Source: Nectonema munidae (Eukaryota; Nematomorpha; Nectonematoida; Nectonematidae). From it: a stretch of DNA of 64,000 nt. How positions within the stretch are numbered: position 1 is the stretch's first letter; the number at the start of each line of letters is the position of its first letter. Position numbers and translations under genes: made by a program. The notes beneath the pieces were generated by a model, which searched no databases, had not been told where the DNA came from, and worked only from the letters and a program-made list of their open reading frames with translations. The DNA lies in the NCBI GenBank assembly GCA_030549495.1, contig JAUIRK010001033.1, forward strand, positions 82,586 through 146,585. Direction: 5' to 3'. Of this stretch, positions 12,153-23,855 are shown in pieces.

Positions 12153-12365
12153 TGGTACATTCCTGTTATCGCCCCACCACCCCAAAATGTTATAAAACAT
12201 GTATTAAAGTACACAAATGTATTAAAAAAACAAGTGAAAAATCTTGAAAAAAGGTTTTGATTAATGATATATAGTAAGTTTAATGTAGGTTAGGTTAAAA
12301 CAATACAAGAATATTTATCGTGGTAGAAGAGCGATGGGTGGTGGGGCGATAACAGGAAAGTACCA
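12153..12365. mobile_element. 213-bp MITE with ~30-bp terminal inverted repeats
   Basis: The left end starts tggtacattcctgttatcgc and continues through ccccaccaccc. The right end is its reverse complement, with one mismatch by eye. It is flanked by AATTAC at 12147-12152 and 12366-12371. The interior is AT-rich and non-coding. Superfamily cannot be named from the ends alone. Confidence 0.75.
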
Positions 12366-12399
12366 AATTACTTATCTGAAATATCATTTTTTCAGAAGT

Positions 12400-14550
12400 T
12401 TCTGGAACTTTAAAAAAATGGCGTACATTTTTATAAATTATTGTAAATAATAAATTCAATAATGAATTTTTGCCATGTTTTTTGGATTATAGAGCAAATA
12501 AGAAATCTCGAATTTTGTATTTATACTACCATTCAAATAGCTATAAATATTATTATAAATGATTTTTATTTTTTACGAAATTAAGTTATATGATCAGGTA
12601 AATTAACATAACTCAAATATTTTTGAAATCAATTCACAGATAAAGTAACAGGATGCAAAAGTTGAAACAGAAATTTTTGACATTAAAAATTAAAAAACCG
12701 AAATATTCACTACTTTATAAATCACTATACGTTAAGAGCCAGAAGAGTAGCATTTTATATATTCTCGACCAAACACTCTTATAGTTTAGAAGCAAAGGTA
12801 TCTTTATATTTGAGTTATGGTATCCAAGAAACGACTTTGCTGATGTCTTCACAGAGGATATATCAAAAAAGAGTTTTATGACCAGCAATAAAATTTAAGT
12901 ATTAATGATTTTAACTTTTTAAATGTTTAAAAGATTGAATCCACAAATATGGAGGATTAATCAGCAACGATGAAAAATTGATTTTCGAAATAAAGATCGA
13001 TATTCTGATCATTAAGTTAGTTTGTGTTTTCATTAAAGGAATTGGTATTACTCACTAAAGACATTATTTATGTTTAATTAAATGTTTTTATTAAATTTAA
13101 TACAAAATTAGATGAATACATTTAAATATTTCATTATGATACATTTATAATCAATTTTACAAGTAAAAAATTCAGACCTTACCTTTTAATATGAGATATT
13201 TCGCGAGCACTAATAAGAATCTACGCGAACTAAGAAAAAATTTTGATTTAATTAAGATGAAAACTAGAGCTGTGCATAGAACAAAATAAGCCTGATTAAA
13301 TGAAAAAGAAAGAGCATAGCTCGGATGTTTTTCGTTTTTTGTGCTATCACAAAGTTATTTTTTTTAGCAATTTGGCACTTCTATAGCTCCCTCCTGCATC
13401 TAATATATAAACTTCTTATTATTATCTAAAGAGTCTATTATTAAAAAAGTGAACATTATATACCTTAAACAATTTATTAATATTTTTTAGTTTAGATATT
13501 TATTTGCTATTTTATTTAGTTTGTTAGTAAGTCAGTTAATTCGATTGCTATTGCCATCTAGTTAATTAATTTTTGTTTCCATAACACTATCAAACATTAA
13601 TTAACAACCGTCTATCCAACTTAATAAACTAACTAAACTCCTCATCCGCTATTTGGGGAAAGAAAGGTAATTTGTCCCCTCCTCCTGAATCAAGACAAGT
13701 TTAAGATTTTTTTATATTCTAAGGGCTGTGTAGCGAATTTTGTAAATTTATAAAACTATGATCAAACTGAAACAATTTAATATTTTGTACTCACTCCCCC
13801 TTTGTAAATTATATGCCCCGCCCATATAAATATAAAGTGCTAGGGAAGGGGGGCTGCTATAAATACTATAAAATTCGAAGCATTTTAACACGCCTTGAGA
13901 TTGTACCCAGCGATGTGCCGCGGAAAAACGAAAAACAGATAAAGGAGACATGACTGTACCAGTAAAACAGCAGACTTAATACCTTATTTTTCACTACAGT
14001 GATTACGATAAGATAATTTTGCATCCTACTTTTTTTTATTTATGCGTTAGTCAAAATAATTGTCATTTTTCTCAATGTACAGTTTAGAAGATATCAAAGT
14101 AAAATTTACGCCATTTCCTTTATTGCAAAATGAATAAAATCGATCATAAAGCCAAAACTTTTAAATATCAACCATTTTTAGTACTTAATAAAGTAAAACA
14201 ATAAAGGCAAATACCAAAATAATGAGAAAAAAATTCAATCACAAATTTAAAAATCCCTAGATGATGACAAAATCCTAAAGGAATTATTTTTTCTTTATTT
14301 TAGTTTATATGAAAAATATTGATACTAATTTTCTAACAAATGTAATGAAGAAATATTTGATATGTCAAAATTCAATAATAAAAATTTTCTTTGGCAAAGA
14401 TGAGTGATGTATGCTATATAAAGTGAAAAGTGGCGTTTAATTCTTTTTTATCTGAGAATACACGGAACATACGACAAACCAATTGCAAAGTTGCTCCTTT
14501 GAAACACGGTGGCAAGGGGACGATTAATAGCACTACGTCATATCTCGATC
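12400..14550. other. AT-rich DNA without recognised genes
   Basis: No coding region was recognised. The 67-residue minus-strand frame at 13748-13951 has no supporting homology. Confidence 0.45.
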
Positions 14551-14559
14551 TCCGTTTCT

Positions 14560-14657
14560 CTTATAAGGTAAGGGTAATGTTTCCCTTAAACTGAAGGGCG
14601 AGGTGTTTTTTAAAAGCTAATGAAGTGACGTTTAGACAAAAAGTTTGAGAACCACTG
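14560..14657. mobile_element. Terminal end of a hAT (Charlie-type) element
   Basis: The segment ends aaaaagtttgagaaccactg, the reverse complement of the CAGTGGTTCTCAAAC end found in many hAT elements. The matching left end was not found in the kilobase upstream, so this is a truncated or diverged copy. Confidence 0.45.
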
Positions 14658-14797
14658 GTTTTGAGGAGATCCTTGAGGGACGGCTTAATTCTTAATTCTT
14701 ATGTTTATTCTCCTTGAACATTGTTATTATGTTGACAGGTAAAGTCGTAAAGAAAACGGTAAACTACATGAAAGATGCATAAAAGCGCGAATGATTG

Positions 14798-14853
14798 CAT
14801 GCTACTTGCACCAAACATCGAGTACTCCAAAATTAATTTGTCCTATACTCAGT
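14798..14853 (-). repeat. Short relic of the Jockey-type LINE RT region
   Basis: The minus strand reads INFGVLDVWCK, against LIFGVLDAWCKEHA in the two LINE copies at 33.6 and 39.3 kb. The nucleotide match runs for about 55 bp (for example ggagtactcgatg-ttggtgcaag). It is a tiny fragment of the same family or a close relative. Confidence 0.65.
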
Positions 14854-15092
14854 GTACACTTGTGTAGAAAAGTATCTGTTCTTATTTTTTCCATTATTTT
14901 ATTAATATTTTTATTTGCATGCATGCAATCTAAAATATGGATAAAGTGGGTTTTGTTGGTAAAACATATAAAAAAAATTGTGTGACATTTCCTTAGTAAA
15001 GAAATAATCAATAAAAATGCTATAAATTGTGTTATAACAGCTGCTATTTGTTGTGAAGTAAATGATTTTTAAAAATAATGTTTAAAAAAATG

Positions 15093-15620
15093 ATGCTTCA
15101 AATTGTGATAGCCAAGATGTTTCTGCTTTAATGGATTTGCTTAATTTAATTCCCCGTGAAAATGTTGTAGATTATCTAGAATTAAGTAAAGCTATGGATA
15201 AATCAAGAGTAAGTAATAGAGATGTTTATTTAATTCTTAATTATCTATTAAAAGATTTAATTTTGGAGAAAAATAGAAATTGCAAAGAGAATGTATTGAT
15301 TTTGATGGAAAAATTGATAGGGCATTAGTAAAAGAATTTTCTCCCAAACACTTTTATAAAGAGCGAATGCTTTCTTTAGTTTTCCAGACCAAAAGTATAT
15401 TCATTATTTACGACATAAACCTTCTTCACCTGAAGGTATTTGCGGAGAAATTTTGACACTAATGAATGAAAGTGATTGTAAAGATTCTATTAATGGAATA
15501 GTGTATGTTGGAACAAGATTCAAAATGCTATTATCAGAAAAATAGAAATTTATTTGAAAAAACCATTGCAATATTAGTATGTTTCCTGAATACAAATGGA
15601 ATTTTTTGAAAGTATATCAA
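15093..15620 (+). pseudogene. Unrecognised decayed coding sequence
   Basis: The frame at 15131-15328 encodes 65 residues beginning MDLLNLIPRENVVDYLELSK. Protein-like sequence continues in other frames (KEFSPKHFYKERMLSLVF, then SSPEGICGEILTLMNES). This suggests a once-longer gene with frameshifts and stops. I do not recognise the family. A decayed element gene is likelier than a host gene, given the breaks and surroundings. Confidence 0.35.
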
Positions 15621-16690
15621 TGCATTATATTGTTCCACTTCTGGTCCAAGGACATCTAAAGATTCAGATTTTAACAATCCGCTTGTCTCAATAAATAAAA
15701 CGTAAAATCGATAAAATTAATATTCATTTTTTAAACTGCTCATCAAATGATCAAAAATATTTTATCAATATGCGTTTGCTAGTTTAAAATAGTTAAACTA
15801 GTTCGTAACTCACAAATCTTTTAGACATAAGCACAACCCTGTGCTTCTTTACATGACTCAAGATACATGGCAAAGGTGTATACTGCGAGTTTATTTAGGT
15901 GTGTCAAATCCAAAAAATAATTTAAAAAATTTTATTTTTTTTATTTGAAAATTTATCTTATGGTTTAATTAAAAAAAACTGAAAAAATTAAGATGGGCAA
16001 AAAATTTTACTACAGACTGAATCAAAATCTGAAAAAGTTTGACCAAGAACTAATAACACCTGTTTTTAAAACAACTCTAACATTAATTACGCAAAAAACT
16101 TATGCGGGCAAAATGAAAAATGATCTCAATTAAAAGGGAGAAGCTTAAGTTCGAAACTTTGAAACGTGGCCTTGCAATAAATTCTGAAGCAAAATTTTAT
16201 ACGAAAATGATCGATGGCAAAAAAGTTGAATTCACAATACTTCCATGACTTCATATTTTAAATTTAGAAAATATTGAAATTTAAAATATTTCAAGATGTT
16301 TCTTCGGCATGTAAAGCCTTTTTGGTCATGAATCAAGGCATGATTTCATCAAAAAAAAGTTCAATTTTGTAAGATAAAATAATTGTTTCGCATTTTACAT
16401 TAGTATTTAAATAAAGAATCGTATTAATTTAAATAAAAGTTGCAACATCTTAACAATCAATGAAAAAATGAATCTGATGTAGAAGCAACTTTATATATAT
16501 ATGTTTCAGTTTTGCTTATATTTTTTTGCTTGAGGTTTGTTTATTGAATAGTGTGTAGCCGACTCTACCTCTCAAGTAGTTTGAGATTTATTTGATGATT
16601 GTAGGGTTAATGTTTCTGTTGTAGTTTATTCGTTTTTGGATATTTTTCAAACTAATGTTTGTAAATTTCAACTTGACATTTCAATAAGTT
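15621..16690. other. AT-rich DNA without recognised genes
   Basis: No gene or repeat was recognised. Confidence 0.4.
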
Positions 16691-16699
16691 TAAAAAAAA

Positions 16700-18130
16700 A
16701 ATTTTTTTTCTTAAAATTCAAAAATAATAATTTTAGTCCTTTTTTATTATTGTTTTTTATAATTTAATGAATCGGTTGGTTAATCCTTCTGCGAAGGCTT
16801 TATCTGCGGTTTTATTTATGGTGTTAAAAGGGATAACTTCTCTCTGTTTTTGATTTTTTTGGAAATTTGTTTTCTGCGATCAACTTTAGATCTGCAGTAT
16901 GTTTTGTATGTATTTAGAGATGAGGAAAGTGATTTGCTTGTTGAGGTTTGTTATTTATGGAGTTTGATCATATATGGGGAGAAGGTTGTATTTTGTATGT
17001 GCGTTTATGTTACTTTTAGGTATATAAAGTTATCATGGTGTTCAATTTATTTAGTCACAAGGTTGTTAAGATAGTCTAAGTTATATTGTGGTTTTGAATA
17101 ATACAATGCTGTTATTATACTTTCGATGTATGTTTGGAATGAGATGCACTTGGTTTTGTTGTATTTGATGAAAGTTCTTAGTGTGCGATGTGTTTTTGTT
17201 GTAGATAGTGGTAATGATGGAAATATGATCTGATGATAGTGATGTGTGCCATGAGGTTTTGGTTATGAGGTGTATTGGCAAGGAAGTAATATCCTTATCT
17301 GAGTGTTGTGTGGGTACCCTCAAGGGGCTGCCAGTTGTGAATAATGTCTGAGATTGTCTCTCATTGGTAGTATGTATTTAGGGAAAGTTATAGTTTTGAG
17401 TGTGGGTTGATGTCGTTTGTGATTATAATGCTAGGATATTTTAGCAATTTTAAATCCTTATTATGTCTGGAATGTGTTGAATTTTGACCTGTATTAATTG
17501 TGTAATTTTTATCTTAATGCCGTTGATGTTTAGATGGGATACTATGAATGTGTGTCGGTTGTTTATATTTTCGTTTTTAGTTGTATTTGGGGGGTTTGTT
17601 TGAATGTTTGTGTAGTTTGTTTGTTGCAGTTATTTGGTGGTTGTCACCTTATTTGTGTATTTGTGGTTGTATTTGATTAATGTTGTGTTTTTTACATTCT
17701 TTTATTACATATAACGCGCAGGTATATTTAGGGGTTTGCGCTACCTACTCGCATTGTGTATTTTTTCGCGGTTTTTTGTGTAGCGTGCCTTCCCAATGTG
17801 TGAGGTATTCTTTGAGATTGTGGGCTTTTGAAATGTAGCCACTGTATGTCTCCATCATTACAATTGATGGATGTGGTGTAATTCGTTATGTGTTTGTTGC
17901 AAGTTGAGCATTTATATTTAAGTGTGGGTTAGGGTTGGCCTCAATGTCCTCCAACTCCTCAACGAGTAGAAGCCAGGCTCTATAGAGGGTGAGATTTGTG
18001 CTCCACCTAATCAAAAAATGTAGCTAACCACCACTTTGTTAGGGAGGACTTCTTGTTGAGATTTGCATCCTCGGAACAGAAGGCCTCGCCTTCAAGGAAT
18101 TATCTACTTTTTTAAGGCTTACATTCTAAG
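16700..18130 (-). pseudogene. Old LINE relic with zinc finger and AP endonuclease remnants
   Basis: Reading the minus strand, pieces appear in the order of a non-LTR element. Near 17975-17925 is WLLLVEELEDIEANPNP, which resembles a 2A-like motif (D-I-E-x-N-P-G-P). Near 17910-17800 is YKCSTCNKHITNY then CNGDIQWLHFK, a PHD/RING-like zinc finger known from some LINE proteins. Near 17545 is LNINGIKIKITQLIQVK, the start of an AP endonuclease, and near 17240-17205 is LSSDHISIITTI, its SDH box. The frames are interrupted by stops and shifts. No reverse transcriptase block was recognised downstream. The minus strand is rich in A and C, unlike its surroundings. Confidence 0.6.
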
Positions 18131-19450
18131 ATGAACTTTTGTTCAAGCCTTAGAAACTTCATCATATAATTCTGAATTTTAGAAGAAATGTAACATAAAT
18201 GATGCCGTTCAAAAAATTTTCTATCTTCTATACTCTATAAAGTTTGTTCGAAACAAATCACAACGAAATCCATTATATATAGAATTCAAAAAGGCATGCT
18301 TTTGAATAGCGGTGGCATGCGCACTTTGCAAATAATTATAAATTCTGAAAAATAGTCTATAAGCAACTGTTCACTTTTTTAAACTTCAAACAATATTTTG
18401 ACCATAACATTTCCAGATTTTACGTAACTTAGTTTATGAAATTTGAAAACTGAAACAATGGCATATAAGCATTTATGTTGTTTATGAAAGTTAAGACGTA
18501 ATATTTACCTTCTACAAATAGAACCTTTAACTTTTTATGTCTATAACACTTTGTTCCCTTTTTTTATAGAAACTGTGAAAAATTTTTACCATAAATTTGT
18601 TTAAAAGTTCTATTTTTAGCGAAGAATGTTTATTAAATTTAAAAGTTTCATAGTGATCGATTTTGCTCAAAATATATAAGAGCTATAGAACTAATATTCT
18701 CTTGTGCATGTTGTTCATTTTGTTGAAGATATTTCGTGTTTTTATGTATTTCAAAATTTAATTTCATATTCTTAACGCATCTTTCGAAGTATGAAAAGGA
18801 AAAAATTATTCTGAATATATAAGACTGAATGTTACAATAAATCTATAATAAAATAATTTCTAATCCACTGAACTTCATTCTGTTTGATATAATTATCTTG
18901 ATCTTCGAATAAACTCGCCATTTACTTTTCTTTCATAATCAAATTTACAGTGACTCAGATTATTAAGTTATATCTATATTGAATGAAGTTACATTATTTT
19001 ACTCAAAATATTATCCATATAGAGGATGTTTCTTATAAACTACGTTCAACTTAATTGACTCGATTGAAAATAGATCAATAAGCAATAGTAACTTAAAAGT
19101 ATGGTCTTAAACTAAATTTCGATTTTGGTGGAAGTATCGTGTTGAGAAAATTCATGGTTCCTTCGTTTTGCTAACTTGAATCTCATAAAGAGGACTTTTT
19201 ATTATATCTGAGACGATCTCTTTCCCTAAGAACACACGTGAATCGATGTGTTGGTTAAGACGACAGATTTTTAAATCAGCAAAACAAGAGAAATATGGGC
19301 TTGAAAAAGGCAATCACGTAAATTTTTACAATCTTTCTCCGCATATCCCCGGATTCTTAAATGAAGTTTTAAGTAAAAGAGAGGCAATCGCGAAAAACAA
19401 GGAGAAATGCGAACGGAAGTGAGAAGAATAAAACGAAAAATGCCATGCTT
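18131..19450. other. AT-rich DNA without recognised genes
   Basis: Nothing coding was recognised. A 35-bp stretch at about 18880-18916 matches the middle of the foldback element at 20655-20814. Confidence 0.4.
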
Positions 19451-19454
19451 AACT

Positions 19455-19460
19455 TTTATT
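19455..19460 (-). promoter_or_regulatory. Candidate polyadenylation signal of the prohormone gene
   Basis: AATAAA on the minus strand lies about 150 nt after the stop codon of the exon at 19612-19868. It gives a plausible short 3' UTR. Confidence 0.5.
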
Positions 19461-19611
19461 TAAAAGAAGGAAGAAATTCTTTATGAACGAACAAGTAAAA
19501 CAGCGTATATAAATAGAGATAGGTTTCATTAAAATAAATGTTACTCATTTTTGCTATTTAAACCCAATCCTCATTTTTGAGAAAAGAATTCATTGCTAAA
19601 AGCACACATCC

Positions 19612-19868
19612 TTAGTCCTCTTGATTAGAGAACCGTTTTTTGGTCATAATCACAAATTCTTTTTTTCCTTCCTCCAAATTTTCACTTCGTTTCTTCTTTC
19701 CCAAAAAGTCTGAAGTGCGGTATCTCTTTTCAATAGGGGAGGACTTTCTTTTCCAAGTTTCCACAAACTCGGGTTCAAACCATACATTGTCTATGTCATC
19801 GTTTGTCGTGTAGTATTGCATATTAGGATTAATGGAGCGTTTGAAATTGTCCTCACTTTCAAAGCTTT
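19612..19868 (-). CDS. Putative neuropeptide prohormone, exon 2
   Basis: This exon would encode the last 85 residues of a 106-residue secreted precursor. Its 5' edge is an acceptor, gaatttaaatttag, in the phase needed to join exon 1 (23792-23855); the split codon becomes Glu. The sequence is hydrophilic and has processing sites: KR after SFESEDNF, KR after EPEFVETW, KR after KSSPIE, then YRTSDFLG followed by KKKR. Gly before the basic run is the usual signal for C-terminal amidation, so YRTSDFL-amide is a predicted product. Its SDFL-amide end is similar to the SEFL-amide end of crustacean EFLamides, but I cannot assign it to that family. There is only one such copy. A long linker peptide (about 28 residues) lies between the first two KR sites. 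The stop is at 19612-19614. Confidence 0.6.
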
Positions 19869-20179
19869 CTAAATTTAAATTCACAAATATACAATGTATA
19901 CTTTTAGTATCAATGAGAAAAATACTAAAGTGTACTCTTGAATTTAATTAGTTTAATCACTATAATTATCTTTTTAATCGAATATTCCAAAGTAATACCA
20001 AACAAGGTGAGAAATGAATTGTACCATTCAAATAAATTCAGCTAAATCTGCTATCATTTAATGAGTTTTTTCGTAGATGTGGACACAGGGCATGTTCTAG
20101 TTAAAAAGTATTTTTAGACTGTTGACTTATGCGATTTATCATCACTTGCTACTTATATTCACAATATTCTATCTTTGCG

Positions 20180-21090
20180 TGAGGAAAAAGTGACTTAAAA
20201 ATTGAAAAATTTACTTTATGACTGAAAAAATTGACTTTTACGTCTGAATATTTGACTTTAAAAAATTGAGAAAGAAAAAGACCTGCAATAAAAAATCATA
20301 TAAAATATTTCCCGACTTGAAATTTCTTAAAAATTTCTTTTCCTTTTGGACATTGAAACTTGGTAATTTTGTTGTTTGGGATACAAACTAAATGAAATAT
20401 TTGGTTTTTCTTTTCTTCATGATTTCTGACAGCCTGTGTCAACAAATGTGAAATATTTTTCCGTTAACAAATTCTTTTAAGATACCATCAAAAAGCTCCG
20501 TAAATTTCCAGAATTAATATCTAAACAAATGTTATGAGTAATTTGTGACTTATCAAGTATCCATGACAAAATATTGCTAATTTGTATTAGGGTGTATTTA
20601 AGCAAAAATCACTCCATATTCAAGGAATTTTTTAAATGATAAAGAGTAACACTGAATATTTATTGCACTTGTGTGTTTTTCGAGCACATGCTCTTTTTCA
20701 GCACAGTAGAGTATAATTATCTTGGTCTTCGTATAAACTCCTCATTTCTTGATGTGTTCTACTGTACTTAAGAAGAGCATGTGCTGTAAAAATTACCAAT
20801 ATACAATAAATATTACGTGATGCAGGTGATGAATCTCAAAAGTGAATCATTAATTTTTATTAATTTTTCAACTATTTCCAAAAAAAACAAACTTGAATAT
20901 TTTTAATAAGAGAGCAGAAAATGCGCTTTTTAGCCAAGTAAAAAATGTTAATTTTATTGACTTATAAAAAAAAATGATTTTTATCGTACTAAAAAACTTT
21001 TAAATAGCTGTTCAATAAATTTATTCAAAATTCAATTTTTCGACTTATTTTGTGGGCAAACAAAAGTGGACTTTTATTGACTTTATCAAG
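20180..21090. mobile_element. Possible non-autonomous relative of the 2.2-kb hAT element
   Basis: Both flanks carry iterated ttgacttt-like motifs (20180-20280, and near 20950 and 21070), including gtggacttttattgacttt beside a ggcaaacaaaa block. The hAT at 52254-54454 has the same kind of subterminal motifs next to cagggcaaacaaa. Matching ends and a target duplication were not found, so this is tentative. It lies in the long intron of the putative prohormone gene. Confidence 0.3.
20655..20814. mobile_element. 160-bp foldback MITE
   Basis: The outer arms are aatatttattg and caataaatatt. Inside them, agcacatgctctt near 20695 pairs with aagagcatgtgct near 20780, and further imperfect pairing follows. 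The loop region matches 18880-18916 (aattatcttg-tcttcg-ataaactc), so the sequence is dispersed. It lies in the intron of the putative prohormone gene. Confidence 0.55.
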
Positions 21091-21099
21091 ACGCCGTGA

Positions 21100-22660
21100 T
21101 CATCATACATTGCTTGTCCAATGTTCTGATTCTCATTGTCACATTTGCTCCACTCATCCATGATAAGATTGGGCTAAGCGTAAACCAAAAATGAAATTTT
21201 AAAATAAAAGTGTATACAGAAATTTGGAAGAGATCGTTTTTGCAGTTGATTGTCTATGAATCTTTTTAGCTTATTAATAATTTTTAGAAAATTAAAATAA
21301 AAATTTCCATAAGAAGGAGACAAATCTAAGGACCTATTTAAAGTTTCACATACGTGCTTATCAGCTTTACAGAGTCACCACATTAAAATATTTTTGTTTG
21401 GATTTACATTTGTGAAATATTGCTCTTTGAACTTTACACTACATGCTTTCAAGATCTTGGCCAGTATAGTGAACATATCAACCTTTGGCATAGCTTTCCA
21501 GTAAATGAATGCATAAAGGTTATTATTACTATTACCTATAGCAAAATTTTAACAGATTGTTACCTTCAAATGTTATAATAATATGGCTTAAATATACCTG
21601 AATATTAATACAATAGTAAAACTTTTCTTATTTGAAATTTCATAAAACTTGTTAGATAGTAAACTTAAGCATAGTAATAGTAACAAGTTTAAAAACTTTA
21701 GTTATTATTTCTTTGACACAAAATAACAAATAAATGCCAAAATAATCAATGATTAAAAGAAATTATTGATGAAACATCGCACAATTCGAAGCAAGTTTCG
21801 GAAAAATAGGTCTACTTAGTTTAGACCTTTCTTAGGTAATATACCCATTTTTAATATATACTTTCTTAAAAAAACCAAAAATTTTCTTCTTGTATAAGTA
21901 ATTTGCTCTCAGCGATTCAAAAGTCTATTTAAAAGCTTAATAAAATGACAAAAATGATTTTCTTATTTTTGCAACATTATATTTAGCTAAAAGTATAATT
22001 TGTTAGTTTTATATTTACTAGCTACTTTGTCAATTAGCCAGTTTATTCGTTTGTTAGATTTATTATTTAGTAAATGGAATTAATCATAAGAAGTCATATC
22101 AATAAAAACTATTTAAAATTAATAATACAACTGTAAAATTTTATTCAGATAAAAAAAGCGCATTCCGATGTTCTTCAACTGATGATAATCACTTTCAAGA
22201 AAATAGATTCATTAATTTTATTTTCTATTAATTTGGATTCGTTGGCTTAAAAGTATTTATGATCCATTTCTTTCTTTTTTTCTTTCTTTATTTTTCTTTA
22301 TATTTATATGAATTAAATTTTATAATTACTTTATAATTTAGTTCGATATTATCAGTAAAACAAATACTTTTTATTTAGTATAGTTTAGTATAGTTAGTTA
22401 TTTTATTACTAGTTTATTAATTGAAACGTAGGGTCTTGTTCTGGCCATCTCGGATTCGATTTCGGAACGTGATATCCATTTGATCTGTCCAACTATGGAA
22501 GAATATTCTAACGTTAGATGCGACACTGATAAAAACTATAATTAATTTCTTTGTAAAACTTACCTATTAAATTAATTATATCAGTTAATTAATTAAAAAA
22601 ATGTTATTTATTTAATTTGACAGTTAGTTAATTAAATAAAAGTAAATGCCACTTGTGGTG
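21100..22660. other. Intronic AT-rich DNA without recognised elements
   Basis: No coding sequence or transposon was recognised. If the prohormone model is right, this is intron. Confidence 0.35.
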
Positions 22661-22689
22661 TTTTCATTGACAAGGCACAATTGTGCATC

Positions 22690-22800
22690 TTGCGTCGAAC
22701 TATCAGCAAAGAAGAATTGATGGTGGACCGAACCCGAGACCTTGTGGTATCTAAGCCAACTATCTACCCAATCTTACTTACCACATTTATTAGTACCCTA
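22690..22800 (-). repeat. tRNA-derived SINE-like fragment
   Basis: The minus strand contains gttggcttagataccacaag and then ctcgggttcggtcc, which resemble tRNA box A and box B. The order and spacing match the plus-strand piece near 8690-8790. The 65-residue plus-strand frame across it is not a gene. Confidence 0.45.
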
Positions 22801-22829
22801 GTGTTCGTGGGGTCCTATGCAAAATGGAT

Positions 22830-23062
22830 TGCGCGGGGCCCAGTGTGGGTAGGAAAAAAGATTAAAAGTGAGAAATAAGATTTTGAAAAAAAGAAAAGGG
22901 ATTTGTTTTATTAATTTTTCATTAACACAAAATGACGATCAAAGTAACTTTACTTTGCGAACTTGCATTTAGCGAAATCATACAATTATCATCAAAATGA
23001 AAAATTAGAAGCGCGGGGCCTACTGCGGGCGCATAGGGTGCAGTGGCCTAAGGCCGGCCATG
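22830..23062. mobile_element. GC-rich transposon-end-like segments
   Basis: Two short GC-rich blocks, gcgcggggcccagtgtgggt near 22832 and gcgcggggcctactgcgggc near 23012, stand out from AT-rich DNA. The second continues into aggccggcc. They resemble the GC-rich ends of some hAT elements. No matching pair or target duplication was found. Confidence 0.3.
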
Positions 23063-23791
23063 GTTAGTACGATAGTTAATCAGCTAAAACAAAACTATTT
23101 TATTTTTTTTACGATTTATGCATTTAAAAATTTAAAAATATCTTTAAATATAAATTGTTTCTACTACTAAAGTACTAATATTGTTAGATTCATACCTTGT
23201 TTGTTTATATTTATTATAAGTTACATTTATTTTAATAATTATATATATATTTATTTGATAAGAAAAAGATTAATGTACTTTTTGGCTGGAGTGTGGGAAA
23301 AAAATTGTTCTGACTCTGACGGCCATTTTCAAGAAGTGGCATAATTTTTTTTTGATAAATCATTGATGCCTTTGAACAATTTAACTTAGAACATTATGCA
23401 AACTCTTTGTTGAACATTTTTTGAGATCAAGAGTCTGCTCAAAATGGCACTTGTTAGAGTTGGGAAAGGAAAAAAACCGACCTGGATTGCAAACTAGCCA
23501 CGACAGTGTGTCAAAAGAAAAAGACCAAAAAGTTAAAAATTTACAAAAAGGAGGGTTGACATTTTTAAGCAAAAAATAGCAAATCCGAGACAAAATCATG
23601 TAAAATGAAACCCTTTGGATGAAATTTTATTTTTGTCATCTTTATCAAATTTATATAAATATTTGAAATTTTTTTTTCGCTAAATAGCTAGCAATTTAAT
23701 TTACCAAATCTTAGATATGCCAAGTAATCTTAGAACTTTCAAAGTGCTAAGAACATTCAAAAGTTTTTTAACGGAGAAAATAAGTGCATAC

Positions 23792-23855
23792 CGATAGCAA
23801 TAGCAGAAAGCATCAAGACATGGAAAGAAAGTATTAAGAAATGAATGAGCTTCAT
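23792..23855 (-). CDS. Putative neuropeptide prohormone, exon 1 (signal peptide)
   Basis: The 64 coding nucleotides encode 21 residues beginning MKLIHFLILSFHVLML and ending SAIAI, a compact hydrophobic signal peptide with an A-I-A-type cleavage region. It ends in a phase-1 donor (cg then gtatgc). The acceptor at 19869/19868 supplies the two missing bases of the codon. The intron would be 3923 bp. The start has A at -3 (atcaagATGa). In-frame ATGs further upstream would add a less signal-like leader, and splicing in the 5' UTR is possible because cacttttcatcaag ends just before the ATG. The overlapping acidic frame at 23701-23997 is considered a shadow. Confidence 0.55.
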
